From the NCBI GenBank assembly GCA_030141605.1, contig JAQGDQ010000012.1, forward strand, positions 620,001 through 684,000: 64,000 nucleotides of DNA, given 5' to 3'. Positions 54,431 through 64,000 of the stretch are shown here, piece by piece. Origin of the DNA: Tubiluchus corallicola. Its lineage: Eukaryota > Priapulida > Priapulimorpha > Priapulimorphida > Tubiluchidae. The number at the start of each line of letters is the position of its first letter. Positions within the stretch are counted from its first letter, which is position 1. The notes under the pieces were generated by a model, which ran no database searches, was not told where the DNA came from, and saw only the letters and a program-made list of their open reading frames with translations. Both the position numbers and the translations under genes were made by a program.

Positions 54431-55481
54431 TGATATAATTTCTTTATTTATGTAATACATGTTACTGCATCATTGCATGTAAGCTAGTAATGATTTTAAT
54501 GCTTTAAAAGTCCCCTTGCAAATGATGCAATCGTATACAATTATGAAATGTTTTCTGTTTTTTTTCATGGTGTTCATCAATATGTTGTAACTTTAGGTCT
54601 TTCCACTATCAGTACGTAACTTATTTAAGTACTGATATACAACAGTAGAGCAGTATTGCATTAGTTTGTCACTCTTCAACTCACAATGGAGAACTTGATT
54701 TTTGAATCAGAGAATAAAAATTAATCATGTACAAACAACCAGAATTTTAGGAACTTCTGTAGGCAGAGTTCGGATAAAAAATGAAACAAAAAGGAAATTA
54801 CATGTACAGAAAGATGGTACCAGTACGGGAACCATTATTATAGAAGTTGAAGTTTGAAATTAAAATTTATTCCAAATGCCAATAATATAGCTATAGCAAT
54901 ACAATCCAGAGGAGAATATAACCATAATTATAACACTGAAATTTTTTACTGATAACAGTTGGAACAATAAATAATTCCAACTTTGTGGCAAAAGCATATT
55001 AATTTTACATTTTTCTGCTAAGTGCTAAGAGGGCAGTAATGAAAATAAAAATTTTTATTCAAAATAATAAAAAATTTCTCTGATTAATGATAGGTGGCGC
55101 TCGCGACCGTTATGGATGTCCCCCCTAATGAACGTTGTGAAAGGAAACTTAACTTTAGCTCTTTTAAGCACATATATGAACTATTAAGAAAATGCCTTAC
55201 TAGATAAAACCTATTCATTGGCAATTGCCTGAAATTCCCTTTTTCTCTACTTTGTTACTAAGTTACTTTGGCGTACTACAGTCCTAAACTAAGGTTACAA
55301 GTAATAGAACTGCAAAACTGGATAAGCTACAGCGTAAAACACAAAAAAACTTTTAGCTTATTTGTTTCGTGAGATGCAACAGTTTTTTACTACGCCGAAG
55401 TTTTGCCGGACTGCCAGTTGTAACTTTCTAAAGTGCAAATAGAGTAATACAAACAAGGAATGTAGTTGTGTGACACCAAAC
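54431..55481. other. Intergenic, upstream of the following gene
   Basis: AT-rich sequence without a supported gene. The last few hundred bases (from about 55080, including a small GC-richer patch ggtggcgctcgcgaccg) would contain the promoter and 5' UTR of the gene starting at 55482. Confidence 0.4.
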
Positions 55482-57115
55482 ATGAATTGCCTAATGTACT
55501 GTTATAGCATTGGCAGACTCATTCATTCAAAATCTGCAAGAACATTAAGCTACAAATTTCCTAACTTTTCAGCTTCAATATTTATTTATATCTTCAGAAA
55601 TTTGTCCATATCAAATTTGAATCGTGACAAATTCTCATCGGAAACATCTTCAGATGAGTCCTCTTCTTCATTAGAAGATCCGTTTCATGGCTTTTTGAAG
55701 AATCTTAGAGTAACAAAACAGCACAAAATTCATAAGTATATCAAGTTATCTCCTGAGTGTGAAAAGTTGAATGAAACTTTTTTGGAGATTCTGAAATGTC
55801 GAGAGAATGTGCATGAAGCAATGGCATTGTACCGAGAAAAAGTTGCTGGTGGTTCATGTCACATTCCTTTTACCACACAACATGCTTTAGCAGCTTCACT
55901 TTCTAGAAAGGGCTTACTATTTGATTTGGCTGTGGTGAAAAACGTTTGTTCTGTTCATTATCCAGAGATTTTTAAATATGAGATGTGCTTTGACCATTAT
56001 ATCGCTGAAGCTCTTGGACAGAATGGCCAATTTGAAGCGAGTCTTGCTCTGTTCAAAAAACTTTATCATGATCATCGTGTCAGACGAAGAAAGTTGGTGA
56101 ACATGGTGAAATTTATTTTGGGACATATTCTTGATGCCGATCTAAAGATGACTGAAAATGAACGCAATGAAAGTGATCATTTATTGACTTATGCCAGGTT
56201 TATGGATTATTGTGCTAGATGTGGTGACATTATACCAACTGCACATCTCTGGAGAATGCTCATCCAGAGCAAGTCAACATTACATCAGCTGAGAGCTGAG
56301 CAGATGTTGGACAGTTCTCCTGAACTAGTGAAAGCGGTGCAACCCAAAATAAAAATGATGTGTGAGGAAGCAGTTAAAGGAAAGCATGTTGGTGTGCTTT
56401 ATCAATTGGTGCATGCTGTTGAAAAGTTTAAAATGGAAGAAGAAAAAAGCAATGTTTTCAGCAGTTTAATGGAACTTTATTGTAAGTCACAGTTTATTTT
56501 AATATGCTTTGTTCGACAATGCGGTGCATATGATATTTAACTATATAACAGAGTTTTCACCATGTTAGTTTTACTGATAGATTTTGCAGATCAATTTTTT
56601 TGAATTAATGTACCATTGAAAAAAATGTGGCCGTGTTAAATACTTTTCCAACTTTATGTGCAGTAGTACTTTTGATTAACTACTGTTATCTTTTCTGATA
56701 ATTAAAGCGTCCAGGTTACTTTACCTGTGCTCACTGTTGTAGTTAGTTAGTTTCTAAGTTGGTTTGTCTGTAGCTAATATCGTGCTGCTACTGCTGCACG
56801 GTTTTAGCTTTAGTTACTTTGTTTGCAATTAACTGATGTATTAGTCTGTGCTGTTTAAAACAGAGATGAGTCTAAAGTCATCATTTTCTAAATGATGTTA
56901 AATGTGTTACTTAGAAGTATTTCCTTTTTCAAGGTACCACTGATGATGTGGAAGGTGCTATGGAAGTACTGAATTATGCACAAAAGAACAATATAACTCT
57001 CAAAGCTAGCACAGTGGAAAAGATGATGAGCTTGGCAAGACATGTTGCACAAATACCTGACAAGATTAGCCGTAATTTTAGCGCTTCCACAGATTCTAAA
57101 AATTTTACTTTTTGA
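55482..57115 (+). CDS. Putative mitochondrial helical-repeat protein
   Basis: Exon 1 (55482-56481) starts at the first ATG and ends in phase 1 at the donor gtaagt. Exon 2 (56934-57115) completes the codon and ends at TGA, giving about 393 residues. The first 45 residues (MNCLMYCYSIGRLIHSKSAR and following) contain arginine/lysine and no acidic residue, a likely mitochondrial presequence. A serine-rich acidic stretch follows (SSETSSDESSSSLEDPF). The rest is all-helical with repeat-like pairs (CRENVHEAMALYREKVAGG, YIAEALGQNGQFEASLALF, YARFMDYCARCGDIIPTAHL, TTDDVEGAMEVLNYAQ), similar in style to pentatricopeptide or TPR proteins of mitochondrial gene expression. I cannot match it to a named ortholog. 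AATAAA lies near 57283. Confidence 0.7.
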
Positions 57116-59000
57116 GCACTCATTAGCAGTTTTTTAAAGGTCATTAGTACCATCAAAATGAATTGGATGCAAATGTTGGTTTAATTGGATAAGAATGACA
57201 ATTTTAAGTGTTTCTTTCGGGTACCTCAGTAATTACTTGCATTGTTTATTACACGAGCCTAATATTTCTACCAAGTTTCGACAATAAAACTGATGACATT
57301 ATTAAACTTTGTAATTCGATAGCCATTGTCTCAATATTTAAACTTTAACTGCTACTTTCTGCTGTGCACTTCTACAGTAGGTACGTACTAGCAGCTATTA
57401 ACTGCTGTATTGGCAGTGCAGCAAGATAACAGCCAGTAAGGAAATGGTAGATCTAACCGTTTTTGTTGTAGGGGTGACTTACATAAAATAAACTATGACT
57501 ATGATTTCTTTACCAAGCGGTTATTTATTCAAATGAAATTGTTTATTAACCTTTAAGAATCTATTTCAGGCCACTAACAAAGATACGAATGAACAGACAG
57601 TTAAGTTTAACAGAATACAAAAAGGATAATATAGCTTATTTTATTCCTCTAATCCCTATGCTGTATTAATAGTGTTCAGTGCGGTACCACCCAGACTGAC
57701 TTAGCTGACTCATTGATAAAGTGTACAATTAAGTAATTGAGAAGTCTCCCAGATAAAATATCAGCCAAATGCTTTGTGGAGAGAACACTAATTTTTGCAC
57801 TCAGAGTGCCGTTCAGGCTCTCAGAGTGCAATAAATGAATGCTTGTTTTTAATATAACAGTGCAGTTAGTTAAAATGCACTAGTGGTTGTTCTTATTTGT
57901 GAATGTAAATGATCACAGTTTCTTCACTGCTGCTGAATCTTAAAGCAAGTTCTGACATTTGCTACTAAAGTAAACCACACCTGCCGGCGCCTGTGGTTTA
58001 TATATTTTTTTAAATTAAAAAAAATTTTATGTATAAATAAAAATTTTTAGCGGTAAACCAGGAAACAGATCAAACCTTGTTGTTTGGGCAATAATGAGTT
58101 TTAAACTAGTGAACTTGTCTGAGGAAATGGTTTCTAGCAACCGCAAAATGGTATAAAATGCAGTAAGATGCATGTGTGGTCGAGACATTCTGCCGTTTAG
58201 CTGTGTCTGGTGGGTAAAATTAGCACGCACGCAAACTTATTAAATTTTGTATGAACCGTGGGTGGACTGTAAACTTGACAGTCTCAGATCAGTTTTAGGT
58301 TTGACTATCCACATTTTGCTGAGTAGATCATCTTGACACTAAATAAATTAAGATTAAGTAATGGGTCATCCACAGCAGTGTATTACGAACTTGCTTTTAA
58401 GGTAAATGTAGATAAATTATATTTGATAAAAGAATATTTCACGTTTGAGGAAGTCTATATACCGGAATTTAGATCTCATTTGAGACCTTCAAAATGTACT
58501 TAAATACAGGAAGATGTGTTGGTGGCTGGGGCTACAGCTTGGACCCCGCTGGGGAGCTTACAGCGCTCCTCCAGACCCCCTACCTCCAGACCTGCTTGTG
58601 CGTCAAATTTTTTAAACTCTGGCAGCGCCAATGGTGTAAACACGAAATTTAGTGAAAATGTCTTACCAGATCTTGCAGTTTAATTTTATGATATTTAAAA
58701 GTCAAAGTCCACAGCTAAAAAGGTCTTTTTTACTAAAATTAACAATATGTTTCCGGCTTAGAGTCTGAGAATTTTAAAATGGAGAAGTTTATTGCTTTTA
58801 TTATTCATTACACAATTGCCTAGATGCTAATAAATTTGACTAGGTTAGCAACTGTTCAGAAAAATAAAGAAAAATTAATGATATTGTGTTTTCAAAGCAA
58901 AACTTACTGTGACATTTTGTAACTGTACGAACTATGTATTCGAAGTAAAATTTTGAAGCTGCTGTCAAAATCATGTATGTACAACGTCGAAGCCGATACG
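57116..59000. other. Intergenic with small hairpin and GC-rich patch
   Basis: No gene recognised. It contains an imperfect hairpin at 57795-57831 and a GC-rich patch at about 58505-58640 (ggaccccgctgggg...ccagaccccctacc) that looks like part of a dispersed repeat. The small minus-strand frame at 58027-58230 lacks support. Confidence 0.45.
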
Positions 59001-60702
59001 GCTAAATCAGTGCAAATCAGATGTCCATGAAACCATCTCTTATCCACGACTTGAACCTTCTTGCATATCCAAGCATCCGTCTTTCTTCATCGAGTTTTTC
59101 GGCACAGTTGTTGACTAGGGATCTCCATGCAGGACGGTCGTGAACTGCGAAAGGCAGCTTGTCCAACATTCCACCTTTCCTCAGAAAGAACTTCACCTTG
59201 TCCTTGAAGCGAAGGAGAGGACGACCAACACTGCGAGAGCCACTGGTTAGTTCTCCATGAAGAAGAGCCTTTGTCGGTCTGTTATCGTTCATTCTGACCA
59301 CATGCCCAAACCACCGAAGTTGAGCCTTAGTAAGCGTAACCTCGATATCTTCCATCTTGGCACGAGCCAGCACGTCTTCGTTTGGCACATAGTCGTCCCA
59401 GCGAATACGAAGGATGTGACGCAGATGTCTCTGCTGAACCGCACGAAGAGACCTGACCTGATCTTGATAGAGCGTCCACGTTTCCTGACCATAGGTAAGC
59501 TGCGGAATGATGCATTGCTTGTACACCTGCAGTTTAGTGGCGATGGTAAGGTCATGGTTATCGAAGACACGTTTCCTCATACGGCCGAAAGAGCTGGCTG
59601 CAGCATTAATTCTTGCATGAAGCTCAGTATCCAATCGAGTATCTGAGCAGATGTAACTTCCGAGATATTTGAACCGTTGCACACTTCCAAGCTGTTCTCC
59701 GTCAATGGTAAAATTGACACTGTCGCTAGAGCCGACACTCATTGTCTCAGTCTTCCTTTTGTTAATGCGCAGTCCCATTCTCTTTGCAGTTTCATTGTAA
59801 ATGTCGATGAGATCCTGAAGGTCTTCCGGGTTGTCAGAGAAGATAGCTATGTCATCGGCATATTGCGCTTCACGCAGGAACATCATTCGTGTCTTCGTCC
59901 TTGCTTTGAGTCGACGTAGGTCAAAAATGTCTCCATCATATCTGAATCGAACATGAATGCTCTTCGTCGAGCCAAGTCTGCCGAAGGCTACCTGCAAAAG
60001 GACTGCAGCGAAAAGTCCGAAAAGAGATGGAGCTAACTTGCAGCCTTGTTTCACACCGCTGTTGTATTCTACAGGATCACTAAGCTGGCCATTGACAGAG
60101 AGACGCGCTAGCATATCAGTGTGTAGAGCTTTTACCATACTTGTAAATCGATCCGGGCATCCACACTTTGAAAGCACCTTGTACAGCAATTCGCGATTGA
60201 CACTGTCAAAAGCCTTTGTAAAGTCGATAAAGGCAATATGCATTGATGTTCTATGCTCTCTCGTTTTCTCCATCAGCTGACGAATCGTAAAAATACCATC
60301 AATGGTACTGCGATCCCGTCGATACCCTGACTGGGACTCTGGGTAGATACGCTCCAAAATCTTGTCCAGCCGAACGAGAAGAATGTCTGCAAAAAGCTTT
60401 CCGACAACACTGAGTAAGGAAATGCCACGATAGTTACCGCAATCACTGCGATCACCCTTTTTGAACAAAATGGTGATGTTAGCATTGACAAAGTCACGAG
60501 GCATATCACCAGTCCTCCAAATAACGTTGAAGAGCTCCAAAAGATGATTCTGGAGAGAAGCACCGCCATGGATGATAACCTCTGGTGGGACACCATCAGG
60601 TCCAGGGCTTTTCCGTCGCTTGATACGGCGAATAGAGTACTTGAGTTCCTCGAGGGTGACTAGTCCATCCATCTCGTCGATGATCAAAATCAAGTGTGTC
60701 AC
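59000..60702 (-). mobile_element. 5'-truncated LINE with open 561-codon RT frame
   Basis: One uninterrupted minus-strand frame (60702-59017) encodes RT and C-terminal regions: KSPGPDGVPPEVI at about 31-43, LFKKGDRSDCGNYRGISLL at 79-97, AFIDFTKAFDSVN at 157-169, SGVKQGCKLAPSLF at 215-228, YADDIAIF with the catalytic aspartates at 281-288, GLRINKRKTE just after 310 and RFKYLGSYI near 345. The endonuclease is absent, so insertion was 5'-truncated, near 60690, where the frame's first codons look like flanking DNA. It is the same general RTE/Nimb-like type as the element at 15460 but far less damaged, hence younger. The retained frame need not imply activity, because the element lacks its 5' part. 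Confidence 0.9.
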
Positions 60703-61645
60703 TAATATGCAGCTTTCCTTTTTTCGTGTAGGTTAACTGAAGGTAATATCTATTGTCAGCCACAATATTAGTTTTCAAGGTTATTTAGATAATTTATTAA
60801 TAAGTTATATTAAAGGATTTTAATCTTATAAATCAATTTTTACAAATCATGAGAATTTTGGTGTAAATTCAATTTTACGTGATTTACGAAGTGAGTAATA
60901 CCAATGTGGTACATGGGTTCATTGACAGCCTGATCGTCAGATAATTTTGTCATCAAATAATTTTTACTTGATATTTTGCAATGTGTTATTTTTATCAACG
61001 TCTTATTTAAAATTGCATAATTATATAGATTAGGCTGAAAGAAGAGACAAGAATAGCATATACAGTATTTGATTTATGGGAGGAGAGTCAAAATAATTTA
61101 ACCAATCTATATGACATCAACGAGGATTCTTACTACCACATCATAATCCAAGCTCATTGCAGGGCATTTCTTCTACTAGTATTCCTGAAGTGGACAATCA
61201 ACTTCACTTAGTTTAGCCACGAATCCTGGTGCAGAGTAGTAACTATTTTTTCAGAGATTAACGTTTTTCCTGCATTCGATTTAATTATTGGTATTATTTT
61301 AAACCTGGACAACAGGTGGTAGCACCCTACTGTAAGCAGGCGTACACCACTCGATTGGTTGAATTGCTTTCGACTTTTCGCATGCCACCGCGGATGTTTA
61401 CTGTGTTACGGTTCGTCTGTTATAGAGCATCATACAAAGCTTGCTGCACACAAAATTTCTTATTGTAAATTTTGAAGTATCCATAGTAGAATATCAGTTC
61501 ATTATAGTCCTAACGGGAAAGCTAGCAGAAGCTTAGTATTGTATTGTAGTGCTGTAGCTTGACTGGGCGTGAAGATTCCCTCATAAAGCTTCAGTTCAGT
61601 TGAATAAAATGACTGTTACGTAGCACAATTTTTAATAATATTTTA
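60703..61645. other. Intergenic, upstream of candidate exon
   Basis: AT-rich sequence between the LINE truncation point and the candidate first exon at 61646. It probably contains the promoter of that gene. No specific site can be supported. Confidence 0.35.
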
Positions 61646-61709
61646 ATGGCGTTGGAAGAAGTTGTGTACGAATATTTTTCGGAAACTGCTGGAGAGTGGT
61701 ATGATAGTA
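61646..61709 (+). CDS. Candidate first coding exon of unknown gene
   Basis: An ATG (context taatATGGCG) opens 21 codons (MALEEVVYEYFSETAGEWYD, then S) and one base before the consensus donor gtgagt at 61710. The short acidic peptide has no recognised domain. No in-frame partner exon was found to the right within the window, so the gene probably continues beyond it. Confidence 0.45.
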
Positions 61710-63217
61710 GTGAGTATCACTTTGTATATTATTTTTAAGTCTAATAACATTAGCTTTTATGTGAATTTAGAATTCATTTTGTATTGATGCAGGTCTTATT
61801 ATTGTAATAATTTAATAATTGTATGTGTGACTGTACGGTGGTCTTGTGAAAAACTGATCCGGAATTTATCACCAAGTTTGTCATTTGGCAGTTTTTGTAT
61901 CAACTTTGATATTTTTTCTATTTTAATCGTACTCCTGATCCCTTTCTCAAAAAATACTTGTCTGTACTTTCATTGCGATATCAGTTTTTCCGTAAGCCAA
62001 ATAAAGAGGTCTATCCTAAGATTCATATTGCTTTGCCACTAAAGTTTTAGTGCTGTTGCACTACTGCTATTGCTAAGGGCCACATACTTTCATTCTTCTT
62101 ATGTTAATGACGTTTCTCTGAACGCTACAAGACAGCTAATCTGTAGTTGTGGTTGAGCGTAATCATTGATGCTAATTCTGAATAGAAGACGCGAACCAGA
62201 TGTGAATATCATGTGTGGAGAATGATACATTACATTTTAGCGTTGGACAGAGAGTTTATATTCGTCCGGGTTCTTTAACTGAAATGAGCCCATATGGTAA
62301 GAGGTTCATGGTTCAAACTGCACATTGCCGCAGTCTGCAAAAGAGAAATGTTACCGGTGTGCGGTGAGCTCCTGGTACTAATTTATGTATGAAATGAAAC
62401 GCATCACATCAGCAGAAGATCCATGTTGTAAAAACGAATAGGTGACATTGAAAAATAACGCCTTTGCTTTAGTTACAAAATTGTGTGTGTAAATTTTTTG
62501 AATAAAATCAACTTAGCATCCTTTAAATGAATTTCTTTCTAGTCACTAATTCAGGTCTTTACCTTTTATACAAAAATGTCATCTTGGATTTCTGTTTTGG
62601 CGTTCCTCTAGTCTATTATCTCTATTACGCCCCAGATGTTGCTACTGTGTGTAACAGTAGTTGAACAGCAGCTGATGTGGAATGCAGTGACGTGTTCATT
62701 TTGCGCTTTTAACCCTTTCTTGTTCATTGGTGGTTGCTTCATTTAAATTTTAAGCAGCTTTCCAAAACACGATCCACGATAGCTAGCGTTGAATAATTGA
62801 AGATTAGAACTGTACCCATATGACAATTATGCGTACTTGAGTTGCAGTCTGCAATTTATAAATAATTTTTTATGTACACGTTTACATGTTTCTTAGGTCG
62901 CTAATTTTTAAACTTCTTTCTCAGGCTTATAAATCTGCATGGTAACTTTTCCCGTTGCCGACTGTCCCGAATCCCGACTCCGTTATCGTCACATGAAGAT
63001 TGGTATTTCTGGATGCTGACTAGACAGTCAGGACAAATCCAATAAATTATTGAGTTAAATTAAGGAGATGCCAAACTTTCTTGATTAATCCCTATGTAAT
63101 TTTTCCCATGGAATCAAATAAACGAATGGACCAATTTGTATTTTGCATATTTAATGAGCTAATTTGCGCAAATTATCTCATTAAGCTCATTATCTCAATT
63201 ATTTCATTATCTCATTT

Positions 63218-63276
63218 GAGCAAATTAGTGCATAAACGTCATAAAATGTTTTCATTATTTATGCACTAATTTTCAA
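63218..63276. repeat. 15-bp inverted repeat, possible foldback
   Basis: aaattagtgcataaa (63222-63236) and tttatgcactaattt (63258-63272) are perfect inverse copies with a 21-bp spacer. The left arm is preceded by a tandem of cattatctca-like units. Confidence 0.65.
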
Positions 63277-63330
63277 TATCGCTCAAAATGTATATAAATT
63301 TGTGGTTATTTATATAACTTCAATAGATTT

Positions 63331-63530
63331 CGTTACCATGGCTCCATATTTGCCACACATTACGTGTATTTTGTGTAATCGTATCTGTAAACATTTGTAT
63401 ATATTACGAAAATACAAGCAATAGGTATTTTGTTATCATGGCCCTATATTTACCACATTATCAGTACGCGTACTTTGTGGAATGATATCCACAGAAATTT
63501 GCGTATATTACGAAAATACAAGCAAATACG
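63331..63530 (+). repeat. Diverged direct repeat, 100-bp unit
   Basis: Copies start at 63331 (cgttaccatggctccatatt) and 63431 (tgttatcatggccctatatt). Both end with a variant of tatattacgaaaatacaagc. Confidence 0.75.
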
Positions 63531-64000
63531 ATTTCTAGTAAGATGTTCTGTGAATGTCCGTAAAATTAATCTAAGTTAAAGTGTCTCTAGATGTGCACTG
63601 TGTGTTTTCCCCTGAAACTGAAATAGGGACCATTTGGTATCTTCCGTAAATAATGAACTAATTATTGCATATTGTATTGAGTGTCGGATACAACCTATGG
63701 ATGTTGCGTTTTGCTTTGGGCACATTTCATTGTAATAGTCATGGATCTGATAGCTCTTACTATTGTTGCAAAAGCGTCAGCATTTATTGCAAAGTTAATT
63801 TCGTTGAGTTTGTTCTGATAAATTTGCAGTAATTAAGATAACAATTACGATTTTAATTCAATTTAAGCTAAAATGTTTTCAAAAATATTGAGGGACCAGT
63901 TGCATATACAAAACATTGGTCTGTAACCCTTTTGCATATACTGAATGAATTTATTTGCAAAACTGTTTGCCCATATACTGAACGAATTTAAATACAAACC

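Larger units (their letters stand above)
61710..64000. other. Probable intron or intergenic, with repeats
   Basis: AT-rich, no exon recognised on either strand. Contains a perfect 15-bp inverted repeat at 63222-63236/63258-63272, a diverged direct repeat of about 100 bp (63331 and 63431) and a short tandem near the end (tgcatatactgaatgaattt at about 63934 and a relative near 63970). Confidence 0.45.

Noticed and set aside
58500-58640. GC-rich segment considered as an exon or regulatory island
   Set aside because: No open frame with splice sites; phrases with repeated ccagacccc look like dispersed repeat DNA, but no boundary could be set.
59257-60280. Plus-strand frames of 80-129 codons across the LINE
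   Set aside because: They are antisense shadows of the reverse transcriptase; no independent motif.

Overview
The window reads as nuclear DNA of a non-vertebrate animal. It is AT-rich, with small coding exons bounded by GT/AG introns, animal-specific proteins (a Fat-family cadherin, an ankyrin/SOCS-box protein) and degenerate non-LTR retrotransposons. I cannot name the phylum from sequence alone.

Layout. The left end carries the first coding exon of a Fat-like cadherin on the minus strand (2558-3331). About 10 kb of mostly non-coding DNA follows, with two plausible exons of an unidentified minus-strand gene (8536-8790 and 12727-12789). Retrotransposons dominate 14.7-21 kb: an endonuclease/reverse-transcriptase element joined part-way through its RT to a different element's 3' half, plus two further fragments. 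These lie before and inside intron 1 of EXOSC8, a core RNA exosome subunit whose exons run on the plus strand from 22.5 to 28.1 kb and whose last exon has been triplicated as a 129-bp tandem repeat. The 31-35 kb stretch holds a small membrane-protein ORF and orphan plus-strand exons. An ASB-type ankyrin/SOCS-box gene (39.0-35.5 kb) and a two-exon gene of unknown family (42.0-39.6 kb) follow on the minus strand. NDUFAB1, the mitochondrial acyl carrier protein, occupies 50.3-46.3 kb on the minus strand in four exons that join in frame. Two tandem F-box paralogs (51.6-53.6 kb) and a two-exon putative mitochondrial helical-repeat protein (55.5-57.1 kb) are on the plus strand. A 5'-truncated retrotransposon with a long open RT frame sits at 59.0-60.7 kb on the minus strand, and a single first exon of an unknown gene lies at 61.6 kb.

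The genes do not form one pathway. They are ordinary housekeeping (EXOSC8, NDUFAB1), ubiquitin-ligase adaptor (ASB, F-box) and adhesion (Fat) genes in a repeat-rich landscape. I found no convincing new multi-gene system. The observations most worth checking are the chimeric retrotransposon, the EXOSC8 terminal-exon triplication, the paired F-box exons with identically phased acceptors, a TA-flanked MITE with pogo/Tigger-like ends, and several foldback elements. Splice sites and family calls come from reading the sequence by eye; no database search was possible.
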